DNA of 64,000 bases from Butyriboletus loyo (GCA_038093515.1 JBBPSI010000117.1:16967-80966), one strand, 5' to 3'. Positions 28,634 through 42,000 are shown, counted from the first letter of the stretch. Notes: generated by a model not told the origin, from the letters alone. Program-made: numbers and translations.

Positions 28634-31349
28634 TGAGGGTGCTTTGGAATCCTCCGCATCTCCATGCGAAGAGCACCTCGAATGTCCCAGGCTCAGTTTG
28701 ATGCACGCTTTCGATACTAGAAAAACACCACAGGCACATACGCGAAGCACCGTTCACACCATCAGTAAAACAGTTACTAGTTTCCGATGCTAACCGAGTA
28801 TAGTATATCCGAGTGCTACAGACAGCTACAGACAGCTAACCGGTGATTCCGACCAATAACCGTTTCACTGATGTGACCACAAATACTTGTGAAACTCATG
28901 GGCAGTGAAAGCGTGCCAGGATCGACACTATTTCACCTTCCTTTTAGAAGGTACTTACTCTCAAATCCGAATTCATGACTTCGAAAGCCTCAACCAACTC
29001 ATGTTCCACTGCTCCGTGTCTCGTGAAATCTGACTCCTGGGGTTATTACAGCTATCGTGATAGCAGTCATGCCACAACGGTTCCCGTGGCTGTTTTCCAA
29101 TAATATCCATATCCTGAGGCTGCGCTATTATGAAAGCATAAGCAAAGTTGTACAACAGATGATACAAGATCGTGGCATACAGCGAGGCAAGAGAATATCC
29201 CGATCGGACAACATGAGTCCACGATCACCGAGGGGTGCCTAATACCGATCCCCGTCAGTCCAACTCAGTTCAATCACGTCACTGCTGAGGACACCCAAAA
29301 ACGAGGGCATACCGGAGCGGCGATGGCAGCACTAACAGCAACAAGAACGAAAAGGATGGAGGAGAACTGCATGATTGGCTGGCAGGCGATGCTGAAGTGT
29401 GTGTCGAAAATCGTTGCGTAGAGAGCTCCTTTTTATCAGGTTTCCTTCTGTCATGCCATAGTACCCGTGGTCTCTGGAACGTTGCCGTCCGCCACGCCTC
29501 GCGTATAGTACCGCCGATTTGGATAAAATCTCAACCAGAAAAAGGAGGTTGTTAGCAACGTTGGAGAATGCCGAACATGTTATCACTTCCGAGACCTTGA
29601 CTGGGGGAATGCCTCCTTATCGCGCTCATGACAATTCTTATCCGCACCAAGAAGCATCTCGAGAACACGCCGGTTCCGCAGAAATACCCCCTGTTTGAAG
29701 ATCAAAGGGCCCTAAATAAGTTCCTGCTCCATGATAAACTACCAGTGATAGATAAACCTCCCGTAAACCATGCCAACCGCAACCGATAATGTCACTCGCC
29801 ATGTGTACCATGGTCGCACCCCGCATGACGACAAGGCACGTTCGTCGGGAAAGAAAGCGTGCCTGAACTCGTTCTCCAACGACCCATGCTGAGGTAAAAT
29901 AATTCGCACCTTCATTTCCTTACCCACCATAGTGCTCGCCGGATCAACTAATCGGGGGTTTCCAGCACCGAAACAAACGAACGCACAACCAAAAATCTAA
30001 AATCCAGCCAGAGCGACATTGCATTTCTTAGACCAAGTCCAGATGAACGAGTCACCACATGTCGTCCTGTCCATCAAACCTATATAACGTAGTGTGCCCA
30101 TTCAGACCACATCCCCCTAAATATTCCACGTCTGCCCTCAAAGAGCCATCAGTGCTGCACCCAATGTCGACAACGGAGCAAGTCGCAGACGAAAAAAAAA
30201 GACACGCGCCTTTCTCCACAACAACCCCAGTGGTCATTGATCGGACCCTCGATCCCCCTCGCAACCACCAAAAGTTGGCCACGATCAGGAAGGCGCTACA
30301 CTCAATGCAATGCGCTTCGTACAGTGCTTCCACTGCGCTGAGAAAATACAGTGATCGAGAGTGTGCGCAAACATCAATACCGAGAAATACGATGTCGGAA
30401 GCTGTCGAGCGGGATCTCAACGACGGAATCAGAAAGGGGTAGAGCACGTACGTAGTAATGGATATACGTCACTCGGCCCATGATAAAGAACGGGACTATT
30501 AAACGCATCCATCGGATTCGACCAAATCATAACCCTGTGTTCACGCACCGTAATGCAAGAACCACCCGTAAAACGCGATCTTGTCCACATACAAAAAGTG
30601 ACCCCACCCTTCGTCAAAAGGCGCATATAGACACTAAATAACCTGAACCACTCACGCGCGTCCATGTCAACATATTCACGCCATTGACAGAACAGACAAT
30701 ATCACACTAACAAGAGCGACACATTAATGATGCTCGCAGAACCGCCCCACCCATACAAACGCAAACGCATGAGCGGGCCAGTCTGTCGGACTCAACTCCA
30801 GAATGTTCTCCTTGTCTGGGTCCGGGATGAGGGCACTATTGGACGTCATCATCACCACGTTGAGATGTCAAAAACCGCGTAGGAATGGTGACTTGTATAA
30901 TTTATATTACCTGCTGGGGGAACTGAAATGGCAAGGGCATCAGAAGAAGGATAACCCGCCGAGCATACTCCCCACGCACGTCACGATCGTTCCAGTGACT
31001 CTCCATCCAACGTGTATGGATATTACTTGGATCATTCTCCAAGACGCAGCAGACTTTGACCTGTTTGAAACTCCATTGCGGCAAGACGGGGTTCGCAGCG
31101 TACAGATAACATCTGAACACCTGGTGTGGGAACTATATTCTGGTCGTAAGCGAACGTACGTGCCTGACATGGGCACGGCTGCCTCGACTGATATCTTCCA
31201 CGGTCTCATTATCATGTGTGTACCCAAAAGTCGCGTTGCTATAGCAAGAAACCTCATGATTGAGTCTGGTGATAGGCGCCGGGATTGTTGAGTCATCGGT
31301 GCATGTTGAAGTCGCACGACATCCCCTGCGTCCAATATACTTGAACGGG
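28634..31349. other. Unassigned region
   Basis: Several open frames exist (for example plus 30059-30442 and 30803-31291, minus 30429-30665 and 29739-29930). None contains a domain I recognise, and overlapping frames on the opposite strand are as long. A repeat of ACAGACAGCT occurs near 28818-28835. A real but unfamiliar gene around 30.4-31.3 kb cannot be excluded. Confidence 0.3.
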
Positions 31350-32170
31350 TCATTCAGATTGTATTCCGGCTGATCTCAAGTCGGAAGCACAATCTAACCT
31401 CTTGGCCGGTTGCAACTGGGTCTCAAGCTGGGCCTGCGCGAGTGTCCTCTCGAGTCTTCTCCGATCGCTCTCGGCTTTCGCCATCATTCGCTGGAGTTCT
31501 CTACGCGCTTGTTCCAGTTCCTCTTTCCAAGCGCGATCGTTCGCTTTCTCAGCCCCCTCCATCTCCGTCTGCAACTCGGCCTGTTCTTCTGTATGTTTCT
31601 CTAGTTTCTTGGTCATTTCTTCGGTATGCACAGCCTGCGGAAGTCTCGCTGAGCTTCTTTCCTCCCTTGCTAGGCAGAACATACAACGCAAGCGCCAAGT
31701 AGGTAGTACTGCGATGTCGTTGGCTTTCCCGCCGAGTTTGCTGCAGAACCAGGCACGTTGGGAAGAGTAGTGAGGGCAATCTAGAAGGAGATGGAAGACA
31801 GTGTCGGCTCAGTTGCTATCGCACTTAGGACAGGCGGGGGTGGGCCCTCTCTCATTCTGAAAAAATGTTTATTGACTGGGGCATGACCTGAGCGCAGTTG
31901 GAACAGTGCCACGTTTCGGAAGCTTGTCGACGAGCTCGAGAAAACGGTTGGACGGGAGGGTGGGGTCGATGGATAACGAGAGTGGAGCGCAGGATGAGGT
32001 TGAGAAGATTTCTTTTCGCCTGTTGTTGGACGGTTTGCTTTGCTGCCGTTTTGCTGCGGGGGAGGGTTCTGTGCGTTCCTTTGGGGACTCTGAGCACGGC
32101 TCCAGTTCGTAGAAACAATGCGAACATTGGCGAGGTTTTCGTCTTCACATAGTGCGCGGAACATTCGCAG
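31350..32170 (-). pseudogene. Non-LTR (LINE) retrotransposon relic, 3' end of pol
   Basis: Across two minus frames one reads IDPTLPSNRFLELVDKLPKRGT. After a shift come LFQLRSGHAPVNKHFFR and a decayed Cys-rich segment (..ACPKCDSN.. then FHLLLDCPHYSSQRA). This is the region after the RNase H domain in fungal LINE elements, with the terminal CCHC-like finger. A frame of about 90 residues that is predicted coiled coil follows (31380-31640, heptad-rich in E, K, R, L). No reverse transcriptase is present in the window near it, so it is a 5'-truncated copy, as is typical of LINEs. Confidence 0.65.
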
Positions 32171-33329
32171 GTTCTTTTAGCGAAGTACCCCACCGACTTG
32201 TGGAACGGAGGTACAGTACATATAGATGAGACCGTTGAGTTGTGGTCGCGGGCTCGGATTTATGATCACGAAGTTGTGCTCTGAGAAGGAGTGATTACAC
32301 TTATCCGGTCCGGGCCCCAAACAAATGCGAAAACGGTGAATATTCCTACAGTCGACGAACACGCCAGCCCCGAGACCTGAACAGGTTACAGGACATACTG
32401 GACGAAGTCAATGATTCTGACTCGTTGTAGTCAATTAATAATTTTTTACAGGAACGATGCAGGTGGGAACCATGATTCACATCACCATTGGAAAAATACG
32501 CCTCGAAGAGTTGTTTGACTTCTCAGATACGATGTGGGTCGAGATTACTTCCTGGACACCAACGAAGTCTCCCGACAGATGACAAGGAGCTAGAGCTATA
32601 CGAATTAGTTGATTTGGAGAGGCAGATGATGGCGACATAGTAAATGATCCAACACCATGAAATCGAGGCCAACCCCTGACTTCGTTTCATGCACTTTGGT
32701 AATTCGGATGTTTCGAACTCAGGCGAAGTCCTTGCAGTCACTTCACTTCGACAGGATGGCGATGTTCTTCAACTTCGACTACTAGCTCCTCCCAGTTACT
32801 TCGTAGTCTCAGCAATCTACTCAGTTCCTCAACAACTTCTTGGGCCTTTAGGAAGCTTTGTTTTCCTTTTTCGGTTAGCGCGCCGACGACTTCCTCGACC
32901 TAAGTCTCGAAGATCGCTGGCTCGTTTCCCCTCACCCTATACGTGACGTCCGTGCTTCGTCAGACGCTATAGTCTTTTGTCCACAAGTCCTTATGGTGTG
33001 GCCCCGAGCCCCGCTCGAGCTACTTCCAACGTCTTTAAGCCCCACTCGTGACCCCGGATTCAACCCTCTAGGATTCAACAAACCGTCACAATCTGATTGT
33101 GGATGATGACGCTCGCCCTACTTGATGGGGACGGCGAGCATGGCGATCCCACCGTGCCCTTTCCCTTCAATTTATCACACACCGTATCCCCTTCATACGA
33201 CAAGCTTACCCGAGCATTACAGCTTTTTGTGCGTCTTAGAGAGTCTTTCGGCGCTCTACTGCTCTTTCCCTCTATCCCACAACGAATGCAAACATATTGC
33301 ATCTGATCACCCTATTGTCGTGCGGCTAC
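32171..33329. other. Intergenic, nothing recognised
   Basis: No supported gene on either strand up to the broken end of the gypsy copy at about 33330. Confidence 0.4.
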
Positions 33330-35152
33330 CTTGATTTGATCAGGGAGATCGATGTGGCCAGTGGCTCAATCTATTACTGGGTTGGCCTCTCGTAGCCACG
33401 GTAATCCCAGGATCATGTTTTCTCGGCCTATGTTGAGGACTAGGAAGCTCCATTCCTCCTCGGTTTCTCCAATCCTGATGGAGATGTTGACCTTATATCT
33501 GATGACTCCTCCTTGGTTGTTTGACCTGTCCACATTCTGGGCACTTAGTGGTTTGGGTAGCCGTTCCATCGGCAGTCTCTTTCACTTCACTAGATCGCGA
33601 TCTATGAAGCATCCGCTTGCACCACTGTCCACCAGGGCGAATGTGTCGACGATTTGACCTCCTTCGTGCGCGAATAATGACACAGGAACTCGAATTGATT
33701 GCGCATTTGGGTTTGACAAAACTACGGGGGCGATTACATGAGGAGGCAAAGACGTCGAAACTTCCCTCCTTTCTAAAAATCCTTTGGCCATTCTTCGGCC
33801 ACCTTGGTTGCTGCTACAGGCAGCTTTTCTTCGTCTTCGTTGAAGCATGCCTTGAGGACGTTCAAGACATCTTCTTGTTGCGTGCCTCGACCTTTCAACT
33901 CGGACAAATAGTCGACGAGCGGGGAGGGCTTGGTCTCTTGTTGCGTGACGACGGCGGCGCGTGTGCGCTGAGGGTTGCGAGGGGGACGAGGGGGTGGTCC
34001 TCGGGAGTTCTGCCCATTGCGAGGGGGGCGAGGATGGTTGGTCGATCGGCAGCCGACTTGGTGGCAAACGAAGCACTTGTTCTGCTTCATGTACTCCACG
34101 CGTTGTATGGGAGTAAGTCAAACTGCGTCGACGTCCATTGCGTTGGGGTCCCTTCTGCTGGACGAGGGCTTGGTGGGAGAGGAGAACGTGGGAATGTAGC
34201 GTTTCCTGGCGCGGAGGTCGTCGATGCGCTTGTGTTGTGCATGGAAGGCAGATGTTTTCTCAGCCCATCCGGCAAGCATGGTAGGGGGTTTCTCGCAAGA
34301 GAGGACAGACTCAGCGAGGCGGGGGTCAAGACCATGGATGAACCACTCGATGAGAGCTTTTTCATCAATGATTCCGGACTTGGCAGCGAGGAGTTGGAAT
34401 TCCGTGACATATGTGTCGTAGCCGTCTTTGCGGTTGGCCTTGTTCTGGGTTAGGTTCCCCAGGTCGATATGAGCACTTTCTCCTACGTCGAAGGGATGGA
34501 AGACTCGGTGAAAGTCTTCGCAGACGGTGGAGAATTCCCTTTGTCGTGCTGTAGGGTGACTGTCCAGAAGAAGGCTCATCCATCCTTCAGAGAACGTCTT
34601 GCCCTTTCCTTCGCTCATTTTCATAAGGAGGGCGTTGATCTTTGATTCGTCATCTGGAAATGCCGTCTGGTTGGCAGCGAAATAGGTGCGCATGGCGAGG
34701 AGCCATCGCGAGGCATCTTCATTGAGGCCGGTGAAGTCCTTGGGGACGATATTCTTTTTGTCGGACATATCGTTATTGTCGTCTTCGTAGTCAGAAGGGT
34801 CTGCGGGTGGAAAATACGGCGGGGAGGGAGAGCGGGAAGCGTGGGGGGAGACGTGGGGGGTTCTGTCAAGCCAGTCGTCGTTATAACCGTCGTCGCTGGG
34901 TGCCGGTTCGTCTTCCTGCCCTAGACCCTGGTCCTCGGGTTGATAAGAGGGTTCGGGGTCCGACTGGGGCAAAGGGGAAAACTGGGGTTGAGGGTCTGGC
35001 GGGGTAGGAGAGTGTGGCGGCGATGGGTTGTCGACGACGATGGGTTCCGGTTCGGGGGAGGGAACGCGGAAAGAACGACCGACGCATCTGGGACATTGGA
35101 TGGAAATGTTGGGCGAGGGGAGGGCGGCTTTACTGCTGAAGAGCAGAAGCAA
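33330..35152 (-). pseudogene. gag and start of pol, gypsy copy B
   Basis: The gag frame (34118-35152) matches copy C closely (VPKDFTGLNEDASRWLL, GESAHIDLGNL). It is stopped by TGA at 34118-34120 where copy C has CGA, then continues in frame with CFVCHQVGCRSTNH. The protease region of pol (ALVDSGASGCFID) lies after it. Pol has TGA at 33582-33584 where copy C has CGA, and a TGG-to-TGA change near 33366. The GGATTTTTAG gag/pol junction is conserved. Confidence 0.9.
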
Positions 35153-35171
35153 GGTGAAGATCTAGTTCTTT

Positions 35172-35598
35172 TGTTACGCTGGGCGCTAACAATCAGAACA
35201 GCGAGGAGGCACTCTGGAGTGGCCTCGAGACTCTGGAGACGATTCTGGAGAAGTCTCAGACTATGTCTTAGTGCTCGCACTAAGAGTCTGGCAGTGAACT
35301 AATTGCTAGCAGAAAGCTGCGTAGAACTAGATACTGTTACAGGGCGTAAAGACAGAAGCTTTATACTACTGAGGTCTGCGCACAGACCATGCTCCCTAAT
35401 CGGGTCGTGAGAGCGAAAGTACAAATGAGGAAGGGATACTCTAGAACGTTCCAGAGTATGAAAGAAAACGCGTCCGTGCGCGGGAAGTGATGACTAAGTA
35501 CGAACGGTTGTCACCGTTCAAGTGGAACTAGCAAAAGGCTAGGTGAATGTAATAGTCCTAACGGTAATGGGGAGAAAAAGTAGACCACTACCGTAACA
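35172..35598 (-). repeat. Gypsy LTR (copy B)
   Basis: 427 bp, with TGTTACG... at one end and ...CGTAACA at the other, matching the copy C LTRs in reverse complement. It is the 5' LTR relative to the minus-strand element. Confidence 0.9.
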
Positions 35599-36071
35599 TC
35601 TTTTGCATTCAGACTTCGTCATATTTCTCTTTCAAAGGTCACGTGACTTAGCGCACGTGATCGTGGGATTATACATGTGACCACAGGCTGACTAAGCATA
35701 TGATGTCATGGTCCAGACTGGCCCAGACTCTATGACATCACACCTCATGTATTTAATCTCTGTTTGCTTCTCTTCTTTTTGATTGCCATTGACTTCTATT
35801 TCCCGTCATCATCAACTCATGACTCCCTTCATATATACATGTATAGTAACTAGTCTCACACACTGCTTGGTCTGTGCGCACTTCCTTGTAATATAAAAGG
35901 GCTCATGGTTGTGGCTAGGATTCCCTAGCTTTAACCACTTGTCTATTTGCTGGCAACAGTTGAGGGATTAAGGTCCTGAGCTATTCCTCATTACCATCAC
36001 CAGTACTTGTGTAGTACTGCAACAGTCGCGGAACCCCGTGTGCCACTTGATAACTCCATTGTCTCGTAACA
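35599..36071 (+). repeat. Partial LTR, family A
   Basis: Same family as 62200-62690 and 40038-40533. Its first bases are cut off by the gypsy LTR at 35598. It ends CGTAACA at 36071. It contains a TATA-like AATATAAAAGGG (about 35890) as in the other copies. Its insertion removed the natural C-terminal end of the minus-strand gene that begins at 37882. Confidence 0.85.
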
Positions 36072-36199
36072 GAATGAGCCCAGATAGTTGCGTGGAGGCC
36101 TGGGATTGTGCAGGCGGTGGCACGTCTGTGGGCACTCGGGAGGACTCCTTTGAAGACGAGGTGCGAGACGATGTACCCAATGGTACAGGCGCAGGGGAT

Positions 36200-36345
36200 T
36201 GGACGTGGACAGATGGGGCATGGACGGATGGGGCATGGACGGATGGGGCGTGGATGGATGGGGCGTGGATGGATGGGGCGTGGACGGATGGGGCGTGGAC
36301 GGATGGGGCGTGGACGGATGGGGCATGGACTGAGGTGGCAGATGG
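36200..36345 (-). repeat. 15-bp coding tandem repeat
   Basis: About nine copies of GCATGGACGGATGGG-type 15-mers. On the coding (minus) strand each gives one pentapeptide of the (V/I)HAPS type within gene P1. The 15-bp period keeps all frames open, which explains the long spurious plus-strand frames here. Confidence 0.8.
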
Positions 36346-37116
36346 GGCACGGGCTGAGGTGGTGGATGGACCATGGACAGAGGTGCGGGAGGGGGCACGA
36401 GATTCAGCCCCAGAAGGCGCGGGAGGGGCAGCGTTGGAGGGGACTGGAGAGGCAGCAACAGAGGGACCTGGAGTGGGGGCGATCGGCAGCGCTCCCTGTT
36501 TCCCAGAAGGCTCCGCTACCGCTGTAAATATGTTGAGGTATGTCTATTTACTTGTGCTGGGTTGTTCACTCACAAGTGTTGTTCTTCCTTTTACCCCCCT
36601 TCTGCGCTTTCCCTTTACTCTGCTTTTCACCTAGGTTATGCATTTCAATGAGAATATAGTGGTGATTTGAAGATTAAAGACGTACCCTGTGGCGCAATTC
36701 CAAAGTGTGCTTCCACTCTGGCTGCCAACATCTTCCAGTCCTTTGTGGTGACGTCCTTTATTCTGAATCCATATTTGGATCCAGACAAGAGTGGATCCTT
36801 CTGGGTCCATTCCGCATAGTGGGCATCCCAGTCTGTTTTGGACTTGGTCAGTTGAGGTATGGCTGAAATGCTGCCACTCACCCAATGCACCGATGTCCTG
36901 GCATTCCAGGACTATATCTGGGTTCTGCTCTCTCCATTCCGCAATGACGTCGTACTCATGGCAGCCGACGTAGTACTCGATGGCAAGGTAGTTGTCGAAG
37001 ACTCGTGACCTATACTTGGGGTCGCCGACATTCTTCTTCACCGTTGTAAGTAAACCCTCGACAATACCATCCATGTAGTAGATATACTTCCGCATGAGCG
37101 TGCAGATGTTTGGCTG

Positions 37117-37625
37117 TGTTATAATCATAACATTTATTCACACACTTTCACTTTGGACTTAGTCGTTTTCACTTTCAAAGGTCACGTGACATAGCGCACA
37201 TGATCGTGGGAACTTACATGTGATCTCATGCTGACTAAGCATATGATGTCATGGCCCAGACCAGGCCTAGACTCTATGACGTCACGACACATGTATTTAA
37301 TCTCCATTTACTTCTCTTCTTTATGATCCCCGCGCCCCGTGTAGTTAATCACCGTTGCGCTTCTCTTCTTTAGTCTAGCCATGTATAGTAGTTCATCACA
37401 TGCACAGCATGGTCTGTGCGCATCTCTGTACAATATATAAAGGCTTGTGGTTAGACTAGGATTCCCTAGTTTTAACCACTTGTCTATTCACTGGCAACAG
37501 TTGAGGATTAAGTTGAAGCTCCAGTTTCATACCTGCCAGGTACTTGTGTATACCTGCGACTGTTGTGGACCACTTGTGGCTGGGTACTACGTGCTAGCAT
37601 TCAACTGTGCGTTGCCTTCACAACA
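37117..37625 (+). repeat. Solo LTR, family B, TSD GGCTG
   Basis: 509 bp, TGTTATAATC...CACAACA, flanked by GGCTG at 37112-37116 and 37626-37630. It is inserted in the coding sequence of P1. Confidence 0.92.
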
Positions 37626-37882
37626 GGCTGCACCTTTACTCCTTCTGGGGTGGCCTGGAGGTACATGAAGATGTGGTGTTGCTAAATGAAATGGCGAATG
37701 TGTGAATGGTAGAAGGATGGGACGGTGATCGGCTTCTCCACGACGGAGTTCGTCTCCCATCTGAATACGACGACCTTGAAGAATTGGCCATTCATGGTTG
37801 CGGTGGGGAGATAACGGGTGGCGAGGATGAGGTGGAGTTCGAGTGAGTCTGGGACAAGGTTTGGGAAGAATATGTCGGACAT

Positions 37883-39048
37883 GCTGAATGTGTGGTCAGG
37901 GGTGGTTGAAAATGAATATAATGGTTGATGTGAAATCTGGACGCGTTGCTAGTATAAGTATCCTTTGTTTCAATCGCCGATTCATTCATTCTGCACAGCC
38001 ATTGTGTCAATAGAACATTATTCAGCATTTTTGCCGAACCGGGGTATAAATAAAACAATTATGTATACCATATATGGAACTCAATGGCGATGTGTGACAT
38101 AAATAAAATATTGGTGCACCTGGTGGGTGCTCCAGTGCTATTAGTGTTCACAAGTGTTCACAGGTTTTCTACGGTGCGGGAAACGTGTTCTACCCTTTGC
38201 GAAAAGCATTAATGGAGTTCTTAAATGACTGTTTGCAAGTGTTTGAAAGTGTTTGAAAGTGTTTGAAAGTGTTTGTAAGTGTTTGTAAGTGTTTGTAAGT
38301 GTTTGTAAGTGTTTGTAAGTGTTCGCAAGTGTTCGAAAGTCTTTGCAGGTCCTCTAGCCCAATTCCTGCATATTCCAAAATACTTTGTGCAGTTGTAAAA
38401 TAACTATTTGAAAGTGTTCGTAAGTGTTCATAAGTGTTCATAGGTGTTTGTAGGTGTTCGAAAGTCTTTGCAGGTCCTCCAACCCAATTCCTGCATATTC
38501 CAAAACACTTTGTGCAGTTGTAAAACAACTATTCGAAAGTGTTTGTAAGGGTTTGTAAGGGTTCATAAGCATTTGAACGTTCCTTAGGCCTATTCCAACA
38601 TAGGTTAATCAGTTAACGAAAGGTGGTCTACAATGGGCTATATGTGTACAGGCCTGACGGTGAATAGCTAATGGAGTGTCTACACATCAGAATGCGTGAT
38701 GATATTCATATATGTTCCAGGCGTTCCCAGGAAGATCTGCCACCCATTCTATATTTATACAAGCCAAATACGAAAGAACTCTACAATCGAAGTCAGGATT
38801 TTCATTTCCATTTGATGAGGTCAGTAGTGTTCACTGTGCGTTAACATCATATACCCATCGGCAACTATCCTTATTTGTAATGCTACACGTGGCATGCGGA
38901 CAATGGGAAATGTTACTGATTATTACATACACATGGTGCACCACTCGGACATTATAATGACTAAGATACATGTGGAACAGGGTATATAATACAGAGGTTA
39001 TGCGGAACCAAATAGAACCGTTAACGCTACCCACTGCCCACACTCAAT
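37883..39048. repeat. Ten-bp tandem array region upstream of P1
   Basis: Bases 38225-38345 and 38405-38470 are arrays of a 10-bp unit GTGTTTG(T/A)AA. They alternate with two copies of a unique-looking spacer (CCTGCATATTCCAAAA...GTGCAGTTGTAAAA) at about 38365 and 38490. A related array and spacer lie upstream of P2 (43715-43870). There is no coding signal here, and nothing recognised between 38583 and 39048. Confidence 0.8.
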
Positions 39049-42000
39049 ATGTCCCTCCACTACTCCAATGTCAAGACTGTCACATTCGCAAGTAATGCGC
39101 CCACAGAGGAGGACTGGGACATGGAGGGAAACCGATCCTACAATGTCAACATCGATGGAAGGCCTGTAATGACCTTCAATTTGACTGCACATGAAGGCGA
39201 CGTCTTTGTGCAAATACCCAAGGACAATTTGTCCAAACGGTCTATCCACATCTATACACTGGAGGGCTGGGTTGAATGGGACCCAGAGATGCCTATGACA
39301 GTTTCCTTGGTAGATATAGATGTTCGCCCCATTCCATGTCCAACACAGGGACTTAGGTACATTGTGACAATGGAGGAGGTGATGTCCATGGATCGACCCG
39401 TTCCAAGTGACATCTCTGCTCTTGCGGAACTCATCGCCAGAGACGTTGAATACCCTGTGCTATCCAAACAACTGAAGCGGCAAGCCACAGAGATGGTCAC
39501 AAGCCCTGCAAGGTGCAAGCGATCGCAGAACTTCAAGCATGCAATTGTAGACGAAGGGGTTATCGATGTTGATGCTGAACTGGAACCGGTACCGAATGCT
39601 GGGAATATGAAGGGGAAGGGGAAGGGGAAGGCTATCAATATCGGAGTTGAACTGGAGGACCGGGAGGCGAAAGGGAGTTCTAAGTCGAAGGGGAAGGGGA
39701 AGGCAAAGGCAAAGGCAAAGGCAAATTTGAATGCGACAAACAGCGCAGTTCACACAGAGGAGCCAGAGACGAAGGTGAAGGTGACGGCAATGGTGAAGGC
39801 AACTGGGAAGGCAATGGCAACCGTAACAGTGACAGTGAAGGCGACGGATAGCAGGGTCGATATGGAGGAAGCAGAGGAAATGGCTACGCAGATCACAAGG
39901 GCAGGGAATGCAATAGCAGGACCTTCCTGGGTTTCACAAATGGAAGAGGACTTACTCATCTGTGAGGTGCAGGCAGTGGACGATGACGACTCCATGGATG
40001 TGTGCATGGAGCTCCCTGATGCACCAGCATCACCGACTGTTACGAGACAACAATGTTATCAAGTGGCACATGGGGTTCCGCAACTGTTGCAGTACTACAC
40101 AGGTACTGGCGATGGTAATGAGGAATAGCTCAGGACCTTAATCTCTCAACTGTTGCCAGCAAATAGACAAGTGGTTAAAGCTAGGGAATCCTAGCTGCAA
40201 CCACGAGCCCTTTTATATTACAAGGGAACGCGCACAGACCAAGCAGTGCACGAGACTAGTTACTATACATGTATATACGAAGGAGTCACGCATCGATGAT
40301 GATGGGAAATAGAAGTTGATGGCGATCAAAAAGAAGAGAAGTAAACGGAGATTAAATACATGAGGCGTGATGTCATAGAGTCTGGACCAGTCTGGACCAT
40401 GATGTCATATGCTTAGTCAGCCTGTGGTCACATGTATAATCCCATGATCACGTGCACGACGTCACATGACCTTTGAAAGAGAAATATGACGAAGTCCAAA
40501 CGTAAAATGGTTATAAGAGATATGATTATAACACTGACAAACATGGATGTCATTGAGGACAATATTGAGGACAGCCATGGGTGTTTGGAAGATGCTTGTG
40601 AGCAAGTTTCTAATTACACTTAAATACCGGTTCACTGACAATACTACTAATACCCATCACAGCCTATCGCCGCCTAATGAATGTGTTCGTCCCAAAGAGA
40701 CATAGACATTTGTCATGGCCCGCACATGATGTGGGTACATTTCGGCCATGGTGCTGCACGAAGGTATGTGTCTCAACACATTTCATATTCATTTTCTAAT
40801 CTAAGGGCGGAACGAAAATAAATACAGGACATTCGCACATCTGAGTTCATGGCCACAGCCCCTCCCACAACAGACATCTTCTGTGGAGATTGTCCGATGC
40901 TAAAGGTCATCATTCATGGCTCTGATTCCCTGGCCGAGACCATGAGCAAGATACGACATGAACTCGCAAATGGCACTGCGGTTCTCGTAAAGGAATGGTT
41001 CCAAAGGGCAGATAGTATATCTCTGGAAACTATGCTCGAAATGCGCAGATCGTTCAATCATCCTGTGCAATGGCAGGGTATGGCACACAGTTTATATATA
41101 TATTTCCTTTCTTTTTCTAATCATGATGACAGATGCTGCAGCACGTGCAACGGTATTCAGTAAGGATCCCAGTAAAAGGGACTATGACCAGATTCTGTCT
41201 ACGGGCACTCTCAGGCAATTCCTGGCAAGCGTTAACGATGGATCCAGAACATTGTGGAACTGCCTTGACCTGCCCACGACGTTGTGTGAAGTCCCATCCT
41301 TTGTGAGGTAAGTCCTATATCCATCTGCTTGTGCGTATAGCCGCATGACTCTGTCCACGTTGAAGCCCAATAATGGAAGACATTGGCGCATTCATGGCCA
41401 CCGCTGGGGAGTCATACCAGGCAACGTCGTCCGGAAAAAAGAAGAATGTAACCCATTGCGGAATGGGACCACAGCTGGTCCATTACAATAACCTTGCACC
41501 AGTGGATGGGATGTAATAACTCATGCTGCCTTCTTAACATACCCACACCATGACGCCACAGGGCAACTGACATACTCATACATGAAGGAAGGTGCCAAGA
41601 TCTGGGGCTACATCAACCTCAAGGACACGGCTGGCGCTGGCCAAGAAATGGTACTCTGATGCTGGGAAGAATATTATGATACCCCCATGGCGTCAGAGAT
41701 GTACGACAAGGGGGTCATGGTGGGGACAGTTCTGTTGGAGCTCAGAAGTGTCCTGTGAGTGATTCACCCCACTTCCCCAAGTATGCAGCCATTGACATAG
41801 AATGGTAACACATCAGGATACAACCACCTGGGATCAACCATATGATCTACACGCCGCTGAACTTGTACATGACCAGCGGCCACATGTATATGTATGACAC
41901 GATGCATCTAACGGAGTTCGCCCTCGTATTCGACCTTGGCATAGATAATGGGGGTAAAAAGTGGCTGCAGGCGACAAACGAGATCCACCCCAGAATGCTT

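Larger units (their letters stand above)
33330..35598 (-). mobile_element. Ty3/gypsy chromovirus copy B, truncated
   Basis: On the minus strand it runs LTR (35172-35598), gag, and the beginning of pol. Homology to copy C stops at about 33330, in pol just after the protease (the DQIK codons). The RT, RNase H, integrase, chromodomain, third ORF and second LTR are missing. Its LTR has cut into an older solo-type LTR that resumes at 35599. Confidence 0.9.
36072..37882 (-). pseudogene. Unrecognised gene family, member P1, interrupted by LTRs
   Basis: The start ATG is 37882 (MSDIFFPNLVPDS). The frame meets TAG at 37682-37684, then continues IFMYLQATPEGVKVQ. It is interrupted by a 509-bp solo LTR with 5-bp TSD and resumes exactly in frame as PNICTLMRKYIYYMDG. 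Two introns follow (36833-36881; and GT 36685 to AG 36522), joining ALG|DWDAHYAEWTQKD and FGIAPQ|AVAEPSGK in frame. The last exon encodes Pro/Ser/Ala-rich sequence with about nine VHAPS pentapeptides from a 15-bp repeat. It runs into the LTR at 36071. I recognise no domain. A diverged relative (P2) lies at 42564-43536. Confidence 0.6.

Noticed and set aside
33617..34453. Plus-strand 278-codon frame opposite gypsy gag/pol copy B
   Set aside because: It is antisense to well-identified gag and protease coding sequence.
36038..36634. Plus-strand 198-codon frame with TDGAW repeats, and other long frames across the repeat
   Set aside because: The 15-bp repeat keeps all frames open. The minus frame is the one that joins, with correct splice sites and phase, to the upstream P1 exons.
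38216..38580. A CRISPR-like array of short repeats
   Set aside because: The units are contiguous 10-mers without unique spacers, the DNA is eukaryotic, and no cas genes exist. It is an ordinary tandem repeat.
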